From Rohdeia mirabilis (GTDB lineage: Bacteria; Planctomycetota; UBA1135; GCA-002686595): a stretch of 64,000 nt of DNA. The stretch covers positions 310,001 through 374,000 of the forward strand of contig CP036290.1 in the NCBI GenBank assembly GCA_007750655.1. Direction: 5' to 3'. Shown piece after piece: positions 8,149 through 16,899 of this stretch (within the stretch, counting starts at the first letter, position 1; each line of letters starts with the position of its first letter). The notes under the pieces were generated by a model that worked only from the letters and a program-made list of their open reading frames with translations, was not told where the DNA came from and did not search any database. Made by a program: the position numbers and the translations under genes.

Positions 8149-10137
8149 ATGAACCGCGCCTACTTTGACTGTTCGTTCCGCGACTTCTGCGCGGTAGACC
8201 CGGAGGCCGTCTTGGGCCGACTTGTCAAGGCGCATGGACATGCCACTGAGCACCTCCAGCGGGGCGCATGGGAGGTCGAGATTGCACACTTGCAGTCAAG
8301 CCTCAAGCAATGGACGACCGGCCACGTCTTCCTCGAGCTGAGCATCCCACGTATGGGGAAGCGCGCAGACGCTGTGCTCCTCCTCGAGGGTGTTATCTTC
8401 GTTCTTGAGTACAAGGTGGGCGAGTCGAACTACACGGCCAGCGCTGCTGCCCAGGCTCTCGACTACGCGCTTGACCTTAAAAACTTCCACGCGGGGTCGC
8501 GCGAAGCTCCGATTGTTCCGATCGTTGTTGCGACCAGGGCACAGCGAGAGGAGCCGCGCCTGGTGTATTCCGAGGACGCAGTCTTCGCACCTCTCTACGC
8601 CAACAGCGAGAGCTTGGTCGACGTGATAGAGGCGGCGCTCGAGTACAAGTCAGCCTCGATAAACGCCGAAGCGTGGCGCGAATCCGGCTACGAGCCGACG
8701 CCGACGATCGTTGAGGCCGCTCGGACTCTCTACGCTGGCCACTCGGTAGCCGAGATCTCACGCTCGGATGCCGGTGCAATCAATCTCTCGCGCACAGCCG
8801 CCGCCATCGACGCTCTCATCGATGAGGCGAAGGCGGAAAGGAAGAAGATTGTGTGCTTCGTCACGGGTGTTCCAGGGTCAGGCAAGACGCTCGCCGGGCT
8901 AAACGTGGCGACCCGCCGGCATCGGGCGCATGAGGATGAGCACGCCGTCTTTCTGTCAGGGAACGACCCCTTGGTTACTGTGCTTCGAGAGGCGCTCGCG
9001 CGCGATGACGTCGAGCGAGCCCGCGTTGCTGAAGCCAAGGTCAAGAAGGACGACGCGAAGCGACGCGCCAACTCATTCATCCAGAACGTGCGCCACTTTC
9101 GTGACGATGCACTCACGTCGCGAAGCGCTCCCGCAGAGCACGTTGTGGTCTTCGACGAGGCTCAGCGCGCGTGGGATCAGGCCATGGCGACCAAGTTCAT
9201 GCAGGAGAAGCGTGGTCAGGCCGGCTTCAACATGTCGGAGCCGCAGTTTCTGCTATCCGTCATGGATCGCCACACCGATTGGGCTGTGGTGGTGTGCCTC
9301 GTCGGTGGCGGCCAGGAGATCAACACGGGAGAGGCGGGCTTGATGGGGTGGTTTGATGCCCTCTGGAAGCACTTTCCCGGGTGGACTGTGGCGTACTCCG
9401 ACCGAATCTCGGGCGCTGAGTACTTCGATGGCGACGAGTTCCATGAACTCGTGGAGGGCCTCCGGGATTCCCGTAGGGCGCCCGACCTCCATCTCGGAGT
9501 CAGCCTGCGTTCTTTTCGATCGGAAAGCGTAGCTGCTTTCGTCTCGGGGATTGTCCGCGCCGATGCCAGGGAAGCCCGAAGGCAGGCCGTGGAGTTGGGT
9601 CAGTATCCGTTCGTTCTCACGCGTGACATCGATCAGGCGCGCAGATGGTTGCGCGAAAAAGCTCGAGGTTCTGAGCGCTTCGGCCTGGTCGCATCTTCAG
9701 GCGCGGTGCGGCTCAAGCCGAGTGGCCTCCACGTCAAGACACGGATCAAGGCCGCCGAGTGGTTCCTCAACCCGAGCGACGACGTACGTTCAAGTTTCGC
9801 TCTCGAGGATGCGGCGACGGAGTTCGACATCCAAGGGCTCGAGCTCGACTGGGTTGGAGTGTGCTGGGATGCGAACTTCCGGTATGGGAAGAGTGGTTGG
9901 TCCTGTTTCTCCTTCGTAGGCACGAAGTGGAACAAGGTGCACAGGGTCGAGAAAGTGCGATACCTCACCAACGCATACCGAGTGCTCTTGACGCGTGCCC
10001 GGCAGGGCGTGGTGATCTACGTTCCTCGAGGAGATGCATCCGATGCCACACGGCTTCCGGAGTTTTACGACAAGACCGCTGAGTTTCTCATCGACTGTGG
10101 CGTCGAGCCTCTCGATCAAGTGCTGACGGACATCTGA
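8149..10137 (+). CDS. PD-(D/E)XK nuclease-like / SF1 helicase fusion, DUF2075 family
   Basis: 662 residues. The N-terminal 170 residues have a nuclease-like core: E44, D74 in KRADAVLLLEG and E87-x-K89 in VLEYK fit the E...D...ExK pattern of PD-(D/E)XK enzymes. Walker A is GVPGSGKT (240-247) and Walker B is VVFDEAQR (333-340). A UvrD-like motif VI (NAYRVLLTRARQG) lies near 607-620. The ATPase part matches what I know of DUF2075 (Schlafen group-3-like helicases), often found among defence genes. Codon use is less GC-rich than the neighbours (by eye about 57-58 percent over much of the gene), which suggests transfer. It stands alone with no methylase or toxin partner. Nucleic-acid cleavage and unwinding is inferred, not shown. 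Confidence 0.82.
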   Translation: MNRAYFDCSFRDFCAVDPEAVLGRLVKAHGHATEHLQRGAWEVEIAHLQSSLKQWTTGHVFLELSIPRMGKRADAVLLLEGVIFVLEYKVGESNYTASAAAQALDYALDLKNFHAGSREAPIVPIVVATRAQREEPRLVYSEDAVFAPLYANSESLVDVIEAALEYKSASINAEAWRESGYEPTPTIVEAARTLYAGHSVAEISRSDAGAINLSRTAAAIDALIDEAKAERKKIVCFVTGVPGSGKTLAGLNVATRRHRAHEDEHAVFLSGNDPLVTVLREALARDDVERARVAEAKVKKDDAKRRANSFIQNVRHFRDDALTSRSAPAEHVVVFDEAQRAWDQAMATKFMQEKRGQAGFNMSEPQFLLSVMDRHTDWAVVVCLVGGGQEINTGEAGLMGWFDALWKHFPGWTVAYSDRISGAEYFDGDEFHELVEGLRDSRRAPDLHLGVSLRSFRSESVAAFVSGIVRADAREARRQAVELGQYPFVLTRDIDQARRWLREKARGSERFGLVASSGAVRLKPSGLHVKTRIKAAEWFLNPSDDVRSSFALEDAATEFDIQGLELDWVGVCWDANFRYGKSGWSCFSFVGTKWNKVHRVEKVRYLTNAYRVLLTRARQGVVIYVPRGDASDATRLPEFYDKTAEFLIDCGVEPLDQVLTDI

Positions 10138-10174
10138 TGCGGTCCGGCGGCGCGAAACCGCCTCGGATTACCCC

Positions 10175-10861
10175 ATGCCCCTCGCCACCCGCGCCATCCT
10201 CGCCCTGCGCACCGTCCTCGTCCTCGGTGCGATCCTCGCCGTCGTCCAGGGCCGCTACCTCGCCGCCCTGACCACGCTCGGCATCGTCGGCGCGACCCTT
10301 CTGCCCCTCGCCCTCGGCCGCCGCTTCCGCGTGAACCTCCCGCCGCAGATGGAACTGCTCGCGGTCGTCTTCGTGTACGCATCGCTCGGGCTCGGCGAGG
10401 TGCACGGGTACTACGAACGCTTCTGGTGGTGGGACGCGCTGCTGCACACGGGGTCGGGCATGCTGCTCGGTATCTTCGGGTTCCTGCTCGTGCACGTGAT
10501 GAACGAGCACGAGCGCATCGCCATGCACCTGAAGCCCGGCTTCGTCGCGCTCTTCGCGTTCATGTTCGCGGTCGGGCTCGGCGCGCTGTGGGAGATCTTC
10601 GAATTCACTGCCGACAGCACGTTCGGGCTGAACATGCAGAAGAGCGGGCTCGTCGACACGATGTGGGATCTGATCGTCGACACGCTCGGCGCGCTGGTCA
10701 TCAGCCTGCTCGGGTGGCGCGACCTGCGGCGCGGATCGGACCGCTGGTTCCTGCGGAGCTGGATCCGCGAGATGGCGGCCGAGGATCCTGAGGTGTTCGT
10801 AGCCAGAACGGCGGAGGAGCGGCTGGTCGAAGGTGACCAATCGGGCGCGCACGTCGACTAG
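10175..10861 (+). CDS. YjdF/DUF2238-like integral membrane protein
   Basis: 228 residues with about five membrane segments in the first 180 (LRTVLVLGAILAVV, LTTLGIVGATLLPLAL, LAVVFVYASLGLGEV, TGSGMLLGIFGFLLVHV, LFAFMFAVGLGALWEIF). Conserved polar motifs lie within or beside the helices: WWDALLHTGSG, GALWEIFEF and DTMWDLIVDTLGA, typical of the YjdF/DUF2238 family. Biochemical role unknown. It starts 37 nt after the helicase gene on the same strand but has neighbour-like high GC, so it is probably an older resident. Confidence 0.75.
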   Translation: MPLATRAILALRTVLVLGAILAVVQGRYLAALTTLGIVGATLLPLALGRRFRVNLPPQMELLAVVFVYASLGLGEVHGYYERFWWWDALLHTGSGMLLGIFGFLLVHVMNEHERIAMHLKPGFVALFAFMFAVGLGALWEIFEFTADSTFGLNMQKSGLVDTMWDLIVDTLGALVISLLGWRDLRRGSDRWFLRSWIREMAAEDPEVFVARTAEERLVEGDQSGAHVD

Positions 10862-11014
10862 CCGTTCGCAGCGAGGGCCAGGTCGTGGTGCGCACCCGCC
10901 ACCCGATGCTCGAGGTCCGAGGTCCGAACACGCTTCACGTCGCTCTCCCAACGACGTCGCGCCGCGCCCCCACGTGGGGCCGGTCGCTCGCGCGCCAGGC
11001 CAGCGGTTCAGTGG

Positions 11015-11020
11015 TAGGGT
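11015..11020 (+). promoter_or_regulatory. Candidate -10 box TAGGGT for the DUF1579 lipoprotein
   Basis: TAGGGT 44 nt before the ATG at 11065. There is no good -35 match. Listed because the same hexamer recurs before other starts in this window. Confidence 0.35.
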
Positions 11021-11064
11021 CGGCCGTTCTTTCGCGCTCCGCCCAGCCTCCTCCCCGAGTTTTC

Positions 11065-11700
11065 ATGCGCATCCGACTCCTCGTCACCCTCGCTCTCTCC
11101 TTCGCTCTCACCGGCTGCAACAGCACCGGCGACCACCACCGCGGCATTCACGACCGCAGCCAGGTCGAATGGGTCGACTGGGGCGACGACCCGATGGCGA
11201 ATCCCGCCTTCATGGAGGCGATGGGCGCCGCGGGAGCGCTCGGCCCGCAGCACGCGATGCTCGCGGCGCGCGCCGGCACCTGGAAAGTCGAAGGCGCGTA
11301 CTGGATGGCGCCCGGCGGCGAAGCGACGCCGATGACGGCCACGGCGCGGATCACGTCGCTGTTCGGCGGGCGCTTCACCGTCGAGTCGTTCGCGAGCGAA
11401 ATGATGGGCACGCCCTACGAGGGTCTCCTGCACCAGGGGTTCGACAACGTTACCCAGCGCTACTGGTCGATCTGGGTCGACAACATGAACACGGGAGTCT
11501 GGATCTCCCACGGCACCGAGATCGAGCCCGGCCTGATCGAGTACCACGGCGTCAACCGCGACATCTTCACGCCCGACGGTCGCCCGTCGCGGATGACGGT
11601 GAAGAACAACGGCGACGGCAGCTACACGATGCACATGTACGACTTCCGCGAGGGGACGGACGAGTACGTCGTGATGGAGCTGACGTACAGCCGCGGCTGA
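11065..11700 (+). CDS. DUF1579 family lipoprotein
   Basis: 211 residues. The start ATG gives a lipoprotein signal (MRIRLLVTLALSFALTGC) with lipobox LTGC, Cys18 being the likely lipidated residue. After a short linker the body (GTWKVEGAYWMAPGG, then RYWSIWVDNMNTGVW) fits the DUF1579 beta-barrel family, which has no established reaction. Upstream in-frame starts are ignored because they would bury the signal peptide. A very strong hairpin lies 34 nt beyond the stop, between this gene and convergent selO. Confidence 0.78.
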   Translation: MRIRLLVTLALSFALTGCNSTGDHHRGIHDRSQVEWVDWGDDPMANPAFMEAMGAAGALGPQHAMLAARAGTWKVEGAYWMAPGGEATPMTATARITSLFGGRFTVESFASEMMGTPYEGLLHQGFDNVTQRYWSIWVDNMNTGVWISHGTEIEPGLIEYHGVNRDIFTPDGRPSRMTVKNNGDGSYTMHMYDFREGTDEYVVMELTYSRG

Positions 11701-11734
11701 GCGCGGAGACACGGCGCGGGCCACCGCATCACGC

Positions 11735-11775
11735 GACTCGGCGCCACTCGCTCTCGCAGCGAGTGGCGCCGAGTC
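11735..11775. terminator. Bidirectional terminator-like hairpin between DUF1579 gene and selO
   Basis: A perfect 18-bp stem (left arm 11735-11752, right arm 11758-11775) with a 5-nt CTCGC loop lies between two convergent stop codons (11700 and 11847). There is a short CCTTTCCCC on the plus side but no long T run. Most likely a two-way transcription terminator. Confidence 0.7.
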
Positions 11776-11846
11776 CGCCTTTCCCCGAGCGGTTCACTCG
11801 CAGCGGCGCGCGAGCTCGCTGCCGCGCTCGCTCGACCCCGCCCCGC

Positions 11847-13322
11847 TCACGTCCCGCAGAACGTCCGGTACGGCTCCGCGTCGCTCGGCGCCGGCTGGGC
11901 GTAGGCTTCGCGACCTTCCTGCGCGTCGAACGGGCGCGACAGCACCGCGTGCAGCTCGCGGAACGGTCCGAAGTCGTCGCGCTCGACCGCTGCCGCGAGC
12001 GCCTCTTCCACTTTGTGGTTGCGCGGGATGTAGGCCGGGTTCACGCGTGCCATCGCAGCGGCGCGCGCGGCGGGTTCGGCGGACTCGTGCGCGAGTCGCT
12101 CGTTCCAGCGCTCGAGCCACGCGTCGATCGCCGGCTCGCCCCCGAACAGCGTGCGCACCGGTTCGCGCTGTCCACCGGCCGCTTCGCACAGGGCGCGGAA
12201 CGCGTTCGTGAAGTCGATCTCGCCCGCGTACATCGCCGCCAGCAGCGCACCGACCAGCTCGGCGTCGCCGTCGCGCTCGGTGGCCAGCCCGATCTTCGCC
12301 CGCATGTGCGCGAGCCAGCGCTGTTCGTAGCGCGGACCGAACTCCTCGACCGCTTCGATCGCACGTTCGACGGCCCGGTCCTTGTCGTCGTCGATGAACG
12401 GCAACAGCGTCTCGGCGAAGCGCGCCAGGTTCCACAGGGCCAGGCGCGGCTGGCGACCGTAGGCGTAGCGCCCGTTGCGATCGATCGAGCTGAACACCGT
12501 GCCCTCGTCGTAGCGCTCCATGAACGCGCACGGGCCGTAGTCGATCGTCTCACCGCTGAGCGACGTGTTGTCGGTGTTCATGACGCCGTGCACGAAGCCG
12601 AGCCGCATCCAGTGGGCGACCAGCTCGGCCTGGCGGTCGCGCACGCGCTCGAGCAGGCGGAAGTAGCGGTCGTCCGCGCCTTCGAGGTCCGGGTCGTGGC
12701 GACGGATCGTGTAGTCGGCCAATTGCCGCACCTTCTCGATCTCGTTGCGCGCCGCGAAGTACTGGAAGGTCCCGACGCGCAGGTGGCTCGACGCGACGCG
12801 CGTGAACACCCCGCCGGGCAGGGGCTCCTCGCGGTAGACCTGCTCGCCCGTGACGACGGCGGCGAGCGCGCGCGTGGTCGGCACACCGAGCACGTGCATG
12901 GCCTCGCTGACCAGGTACTCGCGCAGCACCGGTCCGAGCGCCGACAGCCCGTCGCCACCGCGCGAGAAGTGCGTCGGCCCCGAACCCTTCAACTGGACGT
13001 CGCGGCGCCGTCCGTGCGCGTCCACCAATTCGCCGAGCAGCAGCGCGCGCCCGTCGCCCAATTGCGGTGAAAAGCCGCCGAACTGGTGCCCCGCGTAGGC
13101 CTGGGCGATGGGCTGCGCGCCTTCGGGCAGTTCCATGCCGCTGAAGATTCGCGCGCCGAGCTCGGAGTCGAGCGCGTCCGCGTCGAGCCCCAACTCAAGC
13201 GCCAGTTCGCGATTGAAGGCCACGAGCCTGGGCGCGCGCGCCGCCGCCGGACGAGCGGCCATCCAGAAGCCCTCCATCTCGCGGGCGTAGGTGTTGTCGA
13301 AGGGGAACGTGGTGGTGGTCAT
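11847..13322 (-). CDS. selO: Protein adenylyltransferase SelO (YdiU/UPF0061)
   Basis: 491 residues, the normal bacterial SelO length. The pseudokinase-fold signature is plain: AYAGHQFGGFSPQLGDGRA near residues 70-90, the ATP-binding block QLKGSGPTHFSRGGDG near 105-120, REYLVSEAMH, and the metal-binding stretch VMNTDNTSLSGETIDYGP. SelO transfers AMP to Ser/Thr/Tyr hydroxyls of client proteins and is linked to redox stress. The chain ends FCGT; this Cys sits where animal SelO has selenocysteine. The ATG at 13322 precedes MTTTTFPFDNTY, a normal family start. A TAGGGT box (complement of 13346-13351) lies 23 nt upstream. Confidence 0.95.
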   Translation of the reverse strand: MTTTTFPFDNTYAREMEGFWMAARPAAARAPRLVAFNRELALELGLDADALDSELGARIFSGMELPEGAQPIAQAYAGHQFGGFSPQLGDGRALLLGELVDAHGRRRDVQLKGSGPTHFSRGGDGLSALGPVLREYLVSEAMHVLGVPTTRALAAVVTGEQVYREEPLPGGVFTRVASSHLRVGTFQYFAARNEIEKVRQLADYTIRRHDPDLEGADDRYFRLLERVRDRQAELVAHWMRLGFVHGVMNTDNTSLSGETIDYGPCAFMERYDEGTVFSSIDRNGRYAYGRQPRLALWNLARFAETLLPFIDDDKDRAVERAIEAVEEFGPRYEQRWLAHMRAKIGLATERDGDAELVGALLAAMYAGEIDFTNAFRALCEAAGGQREPVRTLFGGEPAIDAWLERWNERLAHESAEPAARAAAMARVNPAYIPRNHKVEEALAAAVERDDFGPFRELHAVLSRPFDAQEGREAYAQPAPSDAEPYRTFCGT

Positions 13323-13345
13323 GGGGTCGGTCTCGCTGCCCGACC

Positions 13346-13351
13346 ACCCTA
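13346..13351 (-). promoter_or_regulatory. Candidate -10 box TAGGGT for selO
   Basis: Minus-strand TAGGGT ends 23 nt before the selO ATG. The -35 is weak. The remainder of 13352-13722 (about 370 nt) between selO and the stop of the FG-GAP gene shows no gene or repeat I can support. Confidence 0.4.
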
Positions 13352-13722
13352 CTGGATCGGCTCTCGGCCAAGTCCGCGGTCGGCGATCCCCGCCGAGCTC
13401 CGGAGATCGGTGCGGGTGGGGCGTCGGCGCGTCGTGGACGTACGGCGATGGCTCCGGTGGAAGCGGGCGCGGAGCTCACCCGGGACTTCGCGCAGCGAGC
13501 CGGCTCGGGGCCAGCGGCGAGGTGGGCTCGGGGCCTCCAGCTCGGCCGCCCGTGCTCGCTCCGAGGCGTTCCGTTCCCTGTCGACGGGTGGAAGCGGCGG
13601 CCGCGAAGAACCTCCTCGTCCTGCACCCGACGCGCCGCTCCGAGATCGGCAGTGCGGCCGAGAGCGTCGACCGTCGAGGTCCCGGACTCGATCGCGCCCC
13701 ACCGGAGGGCTTCAGACCGAGC

Positions 13723-16143
13723 TCAGGGAACGATGCGGAACTCGATCCCGTTCGAGAACTCGCTCGCGAAGGTGGCCGTATCGACGACGACCGACTGCAG
13801 CGTGACACGTAGATCGACGAGGCTGGCAACGTTCGGGACGGCGAGCGGCATGGTGGCGACGCCCCCGGTCATGGTCGAGAGCGCGTAGTAGGTGGGGAAC
13901 GGGGAGAGAGCGAGGAGCAGCTCCTGGGTCGCGGCGAGTTGCACCCCGCAGCCCGAGGCATCGACGCTCTTCGTGCCGTAGTAGGTCGCGACGACACCGT
14001 CGCTCACGACCGATCCGAGCAGGTCGAGCGGCACGGTCGTTCTGATGCGGGCGGGGAACAACGGTTCGACGTACGTCGCGCCGTTGCCGTAGCAGCCAGG
14101 AATCAGCTCCCAGTGGTCGAGGTCGAAGGCGTAGGCCTGACCGTACTCCTGCCACGGATTGACGCCGCTCACGACGAAGGTGTCACCCGCCAGGTCGACG
14201 TTCGTGCCGAAGTAGGAGCTCGCACTGGCGTCGGACGCCTTGACGTAGGCGACCTGGACCCAGGTCGGACCCTGGCGCGCGAAGACGTAGGCGGCGCCGG
14301 AGAGCTGGGCGAAGACGGAATCGCCCTGTGGCCCGTCGATCCCCGAGGAGGGGCCCCACTCGTTCGGCGCACCGACCAGGATCGTCGTTCCGGAGACGGC
14401 TACGCTGTTCCCGAACCAGTCGTTCGCGTCCGTGTTCGATGCCTTGAGGTAGGCGCGTTGGGCCCAGCTCGTACCCGAGCGAACGAAGACGTAGGCCGCA
14501 CCGGAGAGGTTGGCGCCGTTGTCGTTCTGCGCCCCGTCGACGCCCGTCGCGGAGCTGTCCTCCCATGCGCAACCGACGACGACCACGTCGCCCGACACGT
14601 CCACGCTGCAGCCGAACTCGTCGCTCTGGTCGGTGTTGGACGCCTTCAGGTAGGCCTGCTGGTTCCAGTTCGCTCCGGAGCGGACGAAGACGTATGCCGC
14701 GCCAGACTTCTGAGCGCTGTTGTCGCTCTCGTTCCCGCCGACACCCGTGGCATTGCTGTCCTCGAGCACCGACGAGACGACGACCGTGTCGCTCGAGATG
14801 GCGACATCGGATCCGAAGGCGTCGCCCGGATCCAGGTTGGACGGCTGGAGCTTCGTCTGTTGCGACCAAACCGCCCCCGCGCGCACGAACACGTACGCGG
14901 CATTCGCCCCGCTCGCTCCGACGACGATCGTGTCGTCCGACGCGTCGACTCTTCCACCGAACCCGGACGACGGCTGTGTGTCGGACGCTTTGAGGTAGGC
15001 CTCCTGTGTCCAGGTCGTTCCCGAGCGGACGAAGACGTACGCAGCTCCGGCCCCGAGGGACGTGTCGTCGATCTGGTCGCCGTTCACGCCGGTCGCGTTG
15101 CTCCGCTCCTGGTTCGCGCCGACGACGATCGTGTCGCCCACGATGCTCACGCTGCAGCCGAAGTGGTCCCCGGCGCCGGTGTTCGAGGCCTTGAAGTAGG
15201 CCTGCTCGGTCCAGGTGGAGCCGCTGCGCACGAAGACGTAGGCCGCCCCCGAGTCGGTGGCGCCGCTGCTCGCCTGGTTGCCGTTCACGCCCGTCGAGTC
15301 GCCGTCCTCCAGCTCCGCGCCGATGACGACGGTGTCGCCGGAGACCGCGACGCCGCTGCCGAACAGGTCGAACACTCCGAAACCGGATTGCAGCGCACTT
15401 CCGAGCTTCGCCTGTTCGACGAGGGGGTCGATCGTGATCGGATACCGAGCGTCCGTGTCGTCGACGCGGATCGACAATCCTTCGTCGGTCGCGGCGAGTT
15501 CGGCCGGCAGCTCTCGGCCGAGCGCGTCGGCGACGAGCAGGTCGGCGTAGCGAGCCATCGCGGTCCCCGTGGCATCGCGGAGCACGGCGGTACGGGCGTC
15601 GTCCGAGATCTCGACGAGGAGTCCACCGCGAACGGCGAGTGCGAGGACGACCTCGCCCTCTCCCGCGGGAGCGTCCGCGAGTTCGAAGCCGTGCTCGAGC
15701 CCGCGCGCGCCGTTCACGTACCACTCGACCAGGCCTTCGTTCCAGGTCGCCTCCAACCGGCTGCCCTCGACCGAGTGCGCTCCGCGAGCCAACGCCGGTA
15801 CGAGGACCCCGTCGCGGCCGAACGCCCTGAGTTCGAGTCCGAACTCCCAGTCGCCGGCGTCGGACGTCACCGTGAAGCCGCGCGCGTCGAAGCGCGTTCG
15901 GTACTGCTGCAGGGAGCAGCGTGCCTCGTGCCCGTCATCCGTCGTGAAGATGCGGTGGCGGCTGGTCTCGTAGACGGCGTGCAGACTCGTTCGATCGGCT
16001 CCCGACAGCTCGTCGAGCTGGAGCGCGGACGCGGCGAAGCACGGCGGCGCGGCCAGTGCCGCGAGAAGGCCGGTGGCGGCCGTGGCGAGTGCAGCGTGTG
16101 CGATGGCGCGGAGCGTCGGGGTAGCGGTGTTGGAGGCGTGCAT
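13723..16143 (-). CDS. Secreted FG-GAP repeat protein, seven repeats (paralogue of the 50624 gene)
   Basis: 806 residues from the ATG at 16143, which gives a signal peptide (basic start, Ala/Leu core, cleavage near CFAAS). Residues 40-250 form a lineage-specific N-terminal region ending YPITIDPLVEQAKL. Seven FG-GAP repeats of about 60-65 residues follow (each with FGxxVxxSxDTxxVGA, then SGAAYVFVRSG and AYLKAS), as expected for an integrin-alpha-like beta-propeller. The last 125 residues (from about PGCYGNGATY) match the C-terminal module of the 50624 and 6662 proteins. Probably exported and surface-bound; ligand unknown. The open frame continues far upstream, antisense to the kinase, but that part is not credible coding sequence. 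Confidence 0.82.
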   Translation of the reverse strand: MHASNTATPTLRAIAHAALATAATGLLAALAAPPCFAASALQLDELSGADRTSLHAVYETSRHRIFTTDDGHEARCSLQQYRTRFDARGFTVTSDAGDWEFGLELRAFGRDGVLVPALARGAHSVEGSRLEATWNEGLVEWYVNGARGLEHGFELADAPAGEGEVVLALAVRGGLLVEISDDARTAVLRDATGTAMARYADLLVADALGRELPAELAATDEGLSIRVDDTDARYPITIDPLVEQAKLGSALQSGFGVFDLFGSGVAVSGDTVVIGAELEDGDSTGVNGNQASSGATDSGAAYVFVRSGSTWTEQAYFKASNTGAGDHFGCSVSIVGDTIVVGANQERSNATGVNGDQIDDTSLGAGAAYVFVRSGTTWTQEAYLKASDTQPSSGFGGRVDASDDTIVVGASGANAAYVFVRAGAVWSQQTKLQPSNLDPGDAFGSDVAISSDTVVVSSVLEDSNATGVGGNESDNSAQKSGAAYVFVRSGANWNQQAYLKASNTDQSDEFGCSVDVSGDVVVVGCAWEDSSATGVDGAQNDNGANLSGAAYVFVRSGTSWAQRAYLKASNTDANDWFGNSVAVSGTTILVGAPNEWGPSSGIDGPQGDSVFAQLSGAAYVFARQGPTWVQVAYVKASDASASSYFGTNVDLAGDTFVVSGVNPWQEYGQAYAFDLDHWELIPGCYGNGATYVEPLFPARIRTTVPLDLLGSVVSDGVVATYYGTKSVDASGCGVQLAATQELLLALSPFPTYYALSTMTGGVATMPLAVPNVASLVDLRVTLQSVVVDTATFASEFSNGIEFRIVP

Positions 16144-16599
16144 CGGAGGTCGGGCAGAGGTTGAGCGAGGCGACTTCGAATCGCCGTCTCGAAGCAGAGG
16201 GTCGAGGAGGTTTCCTCTTCCGACCCAGAAAGGAGCCGAACAGACCGATGGGCGACTCCGAGCCACTGGGTCACGAATCCAGGCTTGGCGCCACCTTTCT
16301 GCGCGATTCGCGCGGCTGTGCGGCTCGGGCGGCGGTCGGGCGGTCCTGAACCTGGCCCCGTGCTCGGTCCTCGGAGGGTGCTCGTCGGCCCGTTCGAGGA
16401 CACGACGCCGCCCCGCCGGATCCACGACCCAGTGCTGCACGGTGCTGACGAGGCTGGCTGGAGTCCGTCGGGCCAGTTCGTCGTGAACCGCTGCTCGTTC
16501 GACTCGGCGACCGCGTGGTGCGTGGCTGCATCGATCGCGACATGGGTCGGCCCAGGTGGGAGCGGCGGCACGTCGAAGCGGCCGCGGCGCGTCACCGAG

Positions 16600-16731
16600 G
16601 ACCTGGCGGACGGCGACGCGCCGCGGGCCGGCGGCGAGCTCGGCCTGGAGGTGACGCGGGTGGTCTACGCCGCGTACCTGAGCGCGGAGCGCGGGCGGCG
16701 CGTGCTGCTCGACCGGCTGGGCGCGGACTGA
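16600..16731 (+). pseudogene. Possible 3' remnant of a Gfo/Idh/MocA-type oxidoreductase gene
   Basis: The last 40 codons before the TGA at 16731 read EDLADGDAPRAGGELGLEV followed by TRVVYAAYLSAERGRRVLL. This resembles the C-terminal helix of Gfo/Idh/MocA oxidoreductases (pattern GLevxrvxxAAYxSAexGrrV). Nothing upstream in the same frame resembles the NAD-binding or catalytic part, so only a fragment would remain. The match is by eye on a short stretch. The rest of 16144-16899 holds no feature I can name apart from the -10 box at 16880. Confidence 0.4.
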
Positions 16732-16879
16732 GCGCCGGGCTCCCGCACGGGCGACCGCCCCCCCGTGCACGAGCCCGTGGGCTCTCGGCGGGGCGCGCCG
16801 GAACCGCTGAGGCGTCGGGAGCGCGTGCGGACGTCGTTCGGTGTCGCATCGTGGCGGCCGTCGGCTCCAGGACGGCCTG

Positions 16880-16885
16880 TAGACT
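16880..16885 (+). promoter_or_regulatory. Candidate -10 box TAGACT for the kinase-TPR gene
   Basis: TAGACT lies 14 nt before the ATG at 16900, leaving a leader of at most a few bases. No clear -35. Confidence 0.4.
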
Positions 16886-16899
16886 CGTGCTCCGCCCCC

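Noticed and set aside
10138..10174. Small hairpin GGCGG/CCGCC between the helicase and YjdF-like genes as a terminator
   Set aside because: Only a 5-bp stem with a 7-nt loop and no T run; too weak to call in high-GC sequence.
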